Source of the DNA: Pseudomonadota bacterium
Lineage (GTDB): Bacteria > Pseudomonadota > Alphaproteobacteria > Rhizobiales > Rhizobiaceae
NCBI GenBank assembly: GCA_023419995.1
Contig: JAEZXF010000341.1
Coordinates: 1-12,570 of the forward strand
DNA: 12,570 nt
Reading direction: 5' to 3'
Positions 7,667 through 12,570 of this stretch are shown piece after piece. The notes beneath the pieces are model-generated. The model was given only the letters and a program-made list of their open reading frames with translations. It was not told the origin of the DNA and made no database searches. The position numbers and the translations under genes are program-made. Positions within the stretch are counted from its first letter, which is position 1; every line of letters begins with the position of its first letter.

Positions 7667-8227
7667 CTATGCCGCCTTGTAGCGGGCCATCGCTGCCTTC
7701 AGGTCGAAGTCGGGCGGCACCGGAGCGGACTCCATCTCGACATAGTCGACATGGACATAGCCGGCGCCGGCGTTCATCGCGTCGAGGATGAGCGCGGCGT
7801 CGTCGAGGCGCACGCTCTTGCCGTCGGACGCCATCAGGTCGGCGGTACTGATGAACTTGATGCAGCCTTCATAGATCTTCCAGCATTTTCCGAGGTCTAT
7901 CCCGTCGATCTTGCCGCCGATGCACAGCTTGGCGCCGAGGCACACGGAATCCTTCCCGACGTTGGCGCACACTTCCAGCCGCGCGATGCCGATCGTGTAG
8001 GCCGGGAAGCAGGCATTGGCGAGCTCGTAGCGGACCTTGCCGCCGAAGAGCTGGAGCTCGATGTAGAAGCGGCCGCCGGATTCGAGGATGCGGATGCAGG
8101 CCTCGGCCTTCAGGCACTTCTTACCGTCGAACGGAATCCTGACGCAGATCTCCTCCCGGAAGCACTTCTCCCAGATGATGCGCTCCTGGCTGATTTCAAT
8201 GACCTTGTTTTTTCCCTTTTCAAACAT
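7667..8227 (-). CDS. Uncharacterised cysteine-rich protein with repeated C-x5-C units
   Basis: A 186-residue product that I do not recognise. It has ten cysteines (22, 28, 38, 44, 73, 87, 96, 102, 115, 122), most of them in a repeating unit: KCFREEICV (21-29), KCLKAEACI (37-45), VCLGAKLCI (95-103) and KCWKIYEGCI (114-123), i.e. C-[FLW]-x4/5-C-[VI]. The first two units are exactly 16 residues apart. Between them run alternating polar/hydrophobic stretches (RFYIELQLF, KVRYELANA) that suggest a beta-rich fold. There is no signal peptide or membrane segment, so a cytoplasmic, thiol-rich or metal-binding protein, or an exported one using another route, is possible. The C-terminal 55 residues lack Cys. 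The ATG at 8227 was chosen for its near-perfect ribosome-binding site; ATG at 8251 is an alternative. It stands alone, divergent from aspS, with an AT-rich leader. Confidence 0.85.
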   Translation of the reverse strand: MFEKGKNKVIEISQERIIWEKCFREEICVRIPFDGKKCLKAEACIRILESGGRFYIELQLFGGKVRYELANACFPAYTIGIARLEVCANVGKDSVCLGAKLCIGGKIDGIDLGKCWKIYEGCIKFISTADLMASDGKSVRLDDAALILDAMNAGAGYVHVDYVEMESAPVPPDFDLKAAMARYKAA

Positions 8228-8230
8228 GCT

Positions 8231-8238
8231 CACCTCCC
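8231..8238 (-). promoter_or_regulatory. Strong Shine-Dalgarno of the Cys-rich gene
   Basis: GGGAGGTG on the minus strand leaves 5 nt between GGAGG and the ATG at 8227. It is the best ribosome-binding site in the window, fixes the start codon, and suggests the protein can be made at high level. Confidence 0.8.
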
Positions 8239-8250
8239 GCGAGACGTTCA

Positions 8251-8308
8251 TTTGCAATACAACTTCTAATTTAAATCAGATATAAATGCAATTTAAGATA
8301 TATAGTAT
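8251..8308. promoter_or_regulatory. AT-rich control region upstream of the Cys-rich gene
   Basis: About 58 bp of mostly A/T sequence in an otherwise very GC-rich window. It contains the palindrome ATTTAAAT (8269-8276) and AATTTAA repeated at 8268 and 8290, a 22-bp period close to two helical turns. On the minus strand TTGCAT with TAGAAG 17 nt downstream is a weak promoter candidate for the Cys-rich gene. The composition and phased repeat suggest binding by an AT-preferring regulator such as MucR/Ros-type or H-NS-like proteins; this is inference. Confidence 0.45.
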
Positions 8309-8387
8309 GCCTTGCCTCGCGGCCAGGTTGTCCGCCGCGCGGGCAGGGCAGGGGGCGGATGGCGCGCGTTGCCCCGCGATCGTCCGG

Positions 8388-8431
8388 GGCGAGGGCCTCG
8401 CCTTGACAAATTAGCCCTCTCATGCGCTTTT
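8388..8431 (+). promoter_or_regulatory. Candidate aspS promoter with adjacent dyad
   Basis: A perfect -35 hexamer TTGACA (8403-8408) faces aspS. The -10 about 17-18 nt later is poor (GCTTTT or CTTTTC), which is common in alphaproteobacteria. Directly against the -35 lies the dyad GGCGAGG-G-CCTCGCC (8388-8402), too tight to form a good RNA hairpin and so more like an operator. The implied 5' untranslated region is about 70 nt. Confidence 0.4.
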
Positions 8432-8509
8432 CCGGCCGATATTCGGGGGGCCGCCGCTTCGCGGACGCCATGCCCGTGCGATTTCTCTCGACAAGCGGAA
8501 GACCGTCCC

Positions 8510-10300
8510 ATGCATCGTTACCGGAGCCACAACTGCGCCGCACTCAGGAAGAGCGACGTCGGCAGCACCGTTCGCCTTTCGGGCTGGGTCCATCGCGTGC
8601 GCGATCATGGCGGCCTGCTCTTCATCGACCTGCGCGACCACTACGGCATCACCCAGATCGTCGCCGATCCGGATTCGCCATGCTTCAGGACGGCAGAGAC
8701 CGTGCGCGGCGAGTGGGTGATCCGCGTCGACGGCGAGGTGACGGCGCGCGCGCCCGAGGTGGTCAACCCCAACCTGCCGACCGGCGAGATCGAGCTGTTC
8801 GCCCGCGACATGGAGGTGCTGTCCGCCGCCAAGGAGCTGCCGCTGCCGGTGTTCGGCGAGCCGGACTATCCGGAGGACATCCGCCTCAAGTACCGCTTCC
8901 TCGACCTGCGCCGCGACACGCTGCACCGGAACATCGTCGCGCGCACCAAGATCATCGCCGAGATGCGCAGCCGCATGGCCGAGGCCGGCTTCACCGAATA
9001 CTCGACGCCGATCCTCACCGCCTCCAGCCCCGAGGGCGCGCGCGACTTCCTGGTGCCGAGCCGCATCCATCCCGGCAAGTTCTACGCGCTGCCGCAGGCG
9101 CCGCAGATCTACAAGCAGCTGATCATGGTGTCGGGCTTCGACCGCTACTTCCAGATCGCGCCCTGCTTCCGCGACGAGGACCCGCGCGCCGACCGCCTGC
9201 CCGGCGAGTTCTACCAGCTCGACCTCGAGATGAGCTTCGTCGAGCAGGAGGACATCCTCTCGACGATGGAGCCGGTGCTGCGCGGCGTGTTCGAGACCTT
9301 CGCCGAGGGCAAGCCGGTCACACAGTCCTTCCCGCGCATCGCCTATGACGAGGCCATCCGCAAGTACGGCTCGGACAAGCCGGACCTGCGCAACCCGATC
9401 GTCATGGAGGACGTCTCCGAGCACTTCCGCGGCTCGGGCTTCAAGGTCTTCGCCAACATCCTCGCCAACGATCCGAAGGCCGAGATCTGGGCGATCCCGG
9501 CCAGGACCGGCGGCAGCCGCGCCTTTTGCGACCGCATGAACTCGTGGGCGCAAGGCGAGGGGCAGCCCGGCCTCGGCTACATCTTCTGGCGCAAGGAAGG
9601 CGAGGCGCTCGAGGGCGCCGGCCCGCTGGCCAAGAACATCGGCGAGGAGCGCACCGAGGTGATCCGCGCCCAGCTCGGCCTCGGCGACGGCGACGCCTGC
9701 TTCTTCGTGGCCGGCGACCCGAAGAAATTCTATTCCTTCGCGGGCGCGGCGCGCACCCGCGCCGGCGAGGAGCTGAACCTCGTCGACCGCGACCGCTTCG
9801 AGCTGTGCTGGATCGTCGATTTCCCGTTCTACGAGTGGAACGAGGACGAGAAGAAGGTCGATTTCGGCCACAACCCGTTCTCCATGCCGCAGGGCGGCAT
9901 CGACGCGCTGACCTCGCAGGACCCGCTGTCGATCAAGGCGTTCCAGTACGACATGGTCTGCAACGGCTTCGAGATCGCGTCGGGCGGCATCCGCAACCAC
10001 CTGCCGGAAACTATGGTCAAGGCGTTCGAGGTCGCGGGCTTCGACCGCGCCACCGTCGAGGAGCGCTTCGGCGGCCTCTATCGCGCCTTCCAGTACGGCG
10101 CGCCGCCGCATGGCGGCATGGCGGCCGGCGTCGACCGCGTCGTCATGCTGCTCGTCGGCGCCAAGAACCTGCGCGAGGTCAGCCTGTTCCCGATGAACCA
10201 GCAGGCCTTCGACCTGCTGATGGGCGCGCCGAACGACGCGACCCCGGCGCAGCTTCGCGAGTTGCACCTGCGCCCGGTGCCGCCGAAGAAGGAAGGCTGA
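8510..10300 (+). CDS. aspS: Aspartate--tRNA(Asp/Asn) ligase
   Basis: Class IIb synthetase charging tRNA with aspartate in the cytoplasm; 596 residues, the usual bacterial length. Order of domains: an N-terminal OB-fold anticodon-binding domain (about 1-105: [20 protein letters not shown]), the catalytic core with [20 protein letters not shown], motif 2 [10 protein letters not shown] (220-229, Arg221 expected to contact ATP), the bacterial GAD insertion (about 300-420), and motif 3 with [12 protein letters not shown] (Arg543). His33 in VRDHGG corresponds to the His typical of non-discriminating AspRS, where discriminating E. coli-type enzymes have Leu. The protein may therefore also make Asp-tRNA(Asn) for GatCAB amidation (inference). 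The ATG at 8510 is preceded by GGAAG at 8 nt. The upstream in-frame extension to 8312 is not family-like. Confidence 0.97.
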   Translation: MHRYRSHNCAALRKSDVGSTVRLSGWVHRVRDHGGLLFIDLRDHYGITQIVADPDSPCFRTAETVRGEWVIRVDGEVTARAPEVVNPNLPTGEIELFARDMEVLSAAKELPLPVFGEPDYPEDIRLKYRFLDLRRDTLHRNIVARTKIIAEMRSRMAEAGFTEYSTPILTASSPEGARDFLVPSRIHPGKFYALPQAPQIYKQLIMVSGFDRYFQIAPCFRDEDPRADRLPGEFYQLDLEMSFVEQEDILSTMEPVLRGVFETFAEGKPVTQSFPRIAYDEAIRKYGSDKPDLRNPIVMEDVSEHFRGSGFKVFANILANDPKAEIWAIPARTGGSRAFCDRMNSWAQGEGQPGLGYIFWRKEGEALEGAGPLAKNIGEERTEVIRAQLGLGDGDACFFVAGDPKKFYSFAGAARTRAGEELNLVDRDRFELCWIVDFPFYEWNEDEKKVDFGHNPFSMPQGGIDALTSQDPLSIKAFQYDMVCNGFEIASGGIRNHLPETMVKAFEVAGFDRATVEERFGGLYRAFQYGAPPHGGMAAGVDRVVMLLVGAKNLREVSLFPMNQQAFDLLMGAPNDATPAQLRELHLRPVPPKKEG

Positions 10301-10332
10301 GGCGCCCGCGCCTCGCCACGCCGTTCAAACCG

Positions 10333-10367
10333 AAAGGCCCGCCGCTTGATGAAGCGGCGGGCCTTTT
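10333..10367. terminator. Bidirectional intrinsic terminator between aspS and aapP
   Basis: A perfect 15-bp stem (AAAGGCCCGCCGCTT, 10333-10347, pairing with 10352-10366) closes a 4-nt GATG loop. TTTT follows on the plus strand and the mirror-image A-tract serves the minus strand. It lies 32 nt after the aspS stop and 55 nt after the aapP stop, so it can end both convergent transcripts. Confidence 0.93.
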
Positions 10368-10421
10368 CGATTTGGTCGGAGCGGGGAAAATCGGGCAGCC
10401 GGGTCACCGGTTTCCGCACGC

Positions 10422-11225
<804 letters not shown>

Positions 11226-11278
11226 GGTTCAATTCCTTCCGGCGTCAGAGCCTTGTCTCGATGTCCGGTCCGGACGAT

Positions 11279-12439
11279 TCATCGGTGCAGCCCGGTGTCC
11301 AGCCGCCGTTCCATGTATTGCGAGTAGCGGGACATGCCGAAGCAGAACACCCAGAAGATGACGGCGGCGAAGATGTAGCCGGTCTTGGCGGTCTGCGGTG
11401 TCGCCCAGGTCGGGTCGCCGGAGATGTTCTGCTTGACCACGCCGAGCAGGTCGAACATCGAGATGATCAGCACCAGCGTCGTGTCCTTGAACATGCCGAT
11501 GAAGGTGTTGACGATGCCGGGAATGACCAGCTTCAGCGCCTGCGGCATGACGATGAAGCCCATCTTCTGCCAGTAGCCGAGGCCGAGCGAATCCGCCCCT
11601 TCGTACTGGCCTCTCGGTATCGCCTGCAGGCCGCCGCGGATCACCTCTGCCATGTAGGCGGAGGCGAACAGGGCGACGCCGATCAGCGCGCGCAGCAGCT
11701 TGTCGAAGCTCATCCCCGGCGGCACGAACAGCGGCAGCATGAAGCTCGCCATGAACAGCACCGTGACCAGCGGCACGCCGCGCACCATCTCGATGAAGAT
11801 CACCGACAAGAGCTTGACGATCGGCATGTTGGATCGTCGCCCCAGCGCCAGAAGGATGCCCAGCGGCAGCGACACGATGATGCCGACATAGGAGATCACC
11901 AGCGTGACCAGCAGGCCGCCCCACAGCGAGGTCTCGACGTAGCGCAGGCCGAAGGAGCCGCCGACCAGCAGGACGTAGGCGACGAACGGGAACACGCCGA
12001 AGAACAGGATCGCGTTGAGGCGCTTCCACGGGATGCGCGGGATGAGGAGCGGCGTCAGCAGCGCGATGAAGAGGGCGCCCGTCAGCAGCACCCGCCAGCG
12101 CTCGTCGACCGGGTAGCGGCCGAACATGAACTGGCCGAAGCGGCTCGTCACGAACGGCCAGCACGCCCCGCTCCAGCCGGCGGGAAGCGCGCCGCCCTGC
12201 TCGGTGGTCAGGCAGGCGGTGCGGTCGGCGCCGGTCCAGACCGCGTCGAAAAACAGCCAGTTCAGCATGCGCGGCAGCGTCCAGGCGAGGACGAGCAGCG
12301 CCAGCAGCGTCAGGACGGAGTTGACCGGCGTGGAGAACAGGTTCTTGCGCAGCCAGGCGCCGAAGCCCGCCTGGGAGCGCGGCGCCGCCGCCGCCGGCGC
12401 GATCTCCGTGCGCACCCAGGAAACGTCATGTCCTTGCAT
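11279..12439 (-). CDS. aapM: General L-amino-acid ABC transporter permease AapM
   Basis: Inner-membrane permease, one half of the heterodimeric channel for amino acids delivered by the periplasmic AapJ. The 386 residues match the usual AapM length, much longer than ordinary HisM/GlnP-type permeases because of an N-terminal extension. That extension holds a first membrane helix (about 38-60), a periplasmic stretch with two Cys (ACLTTEQ and GACWPF), and two further helices (about 117-160). The core begins near [16 protein letters not shown]. The EAA coupling loop that contacts AapP is at about 275-310 ([20 protein letters not shown], then [12 protein letters not shown]). The C-terminus has [11 protein letters not shown], typical of the family. 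The ATG at 12439 is 3 nt after the aapQ stop and is preceded by GGAGA, so coupling with aapQ is likely. Confidence 0.95.
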   Translation of the reverse strand: MQGHDVSWVRTEIAPAAAAPRSQAGFGAWLRKNLFSTPVNSVLTLLALLVLAWTLPRMLNWLFFDAVWTGADRTACLTTEQGGALPAGWSGACWPFVTSRFGQFMFGRYPVDERWRVLLTGALFIALLTPLLIPRIPWKRLNAILFFGVFPFVAYVLLVGGSFGLRYVETSLWGGLLVTLVISYVGIIVSLPLGILLALGRRSNMPIVKLLSVIFIEMVRGVPLVTVLFMASFMLPLFVPPGMSFDKLLRALIGVALFASAYMAEVIRGGLQAIPRGQYEGADSLGLGYWQKMGFIVMPQALKLVIPGIVNTFIGMFKDTTLVLIISMFDLLGVVKQNISGDPTWATPQTAKTGYIFAAVIFWVFCFGMSRYSQYMERRLDTGLHR

Positions 12440-12442
12440 GGA

Positions 12443-12570
12443 TCATCTCTCCTTGAGTGCCATCTTGGTGTTGAACCAGTTCATGAACAGCGAGGAGACG
12501 AGGCTGATGCTGAGATAGACCACCATGAAGATGACCACGACCTCGATCGCCTGTCCCGTCTGGTTCAGGA
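12443..12570 (-). CDS. aapQ: General L-amino-acid ABC transporter permease AapQ, C-terminal end
   Basis: The right edge of the window cuts this gene; only the last 42 codons are present, ending in TGA at 12443-12445. They read LNQTGQAIEVVVIFMVVYLS, then ISLVSSLFMNWFNTKMALKER. This is the final membrane helix and short basic tail expected of the AapQ/BztB permease that pairs with AapM. Position directly before aapM with 3 nt between stop and start, and the same strand, support the assignment. The aapM ribosome-binding site lies inside its last codons. Confidence 0.88.
   Translation of the reverse strand, partial: LNQTGQAIEVVVIFMVVYLSISLVSSLFMNWFNTKMALKER

Noticed and set aside
8315..8331. CTGGCC followed by CAAGG on the minus strand as a sigma-54 promoter
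   Set aside because: The invariant GC of the -12 element (TTGC) is missing and the -24 element matches only partly.
8420..10267. A 615-codon open frame on the minus strand opposite aspS
   Set aside because: It mirrors aspS codon structure, has no family features and has no ribosome-binding site; aspS is certain.

Overview
The window looks like chromosomal DNA from a high-GC alphaproteobacterium, most likely Hyphomicrobiales (Rhizobiales). The grounds are strong G/C in third codon positions, a ppk-ppx pair, an AspRS with alphaproteobacterial features, and an Aap-type general L-amino-acid ABC transporter (AapQ-AapM-AapP), which is characteristic of rhizobia and relatives. Most of it is housekeeping and transport genes. 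I saw no phage, insertion sequence, CRISPR array, tRNA or rRNA.

Layout. Positions 1-1996 (+) hold the 3' end of ppk and a complete ppx, overlapping by ATGA: the enzymes that make and degrade polyphosphate. Positions 2010-2855 (-) hold a DUF6544-like membrane-anchored protein, tail to tail with ppx. Positions 2856-3749 are about 0.9 kb without a convincing gene, containing one short coding-like patch. Positions 3750-7334 (-) carry, in transcription order, an MFS transporter, ribonuclease D (rnd) and an EamA/DMT transporter. The DMT gene has its own leader at 4665-4763 that matches the ykkC riboswitch superfamily (guanidine-I and its ppGpp/PRPP-type relatives). Positions 7667-8227 (-) encode an unrecognised 186-residue cysteine-rich protein with repeated C-x5-C units, a very strong ribosome-binding site and an unusually AT-rich upstream region. 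aspS (8510-10300, +) diverges from it. A perfect 15-bp bidirectional terminator separates aspS from the convergent aap genes: aapP, aapM and the 3' end of aapQ (10422-12570, -).

How the genes work together. ppk/ppx is one functional unit and aapQMP is another, its binding protein AapJ lying outside the window. rnd and aspS are RNA-processing and translation genes. The least explained parts are the riboswitch-controlled EamA transporter, whose substrate may be suggested by the riboswitch ligand, and the Cys-rich protein with its AT-rich control region. These two are the best candidates for undescribed biology here.
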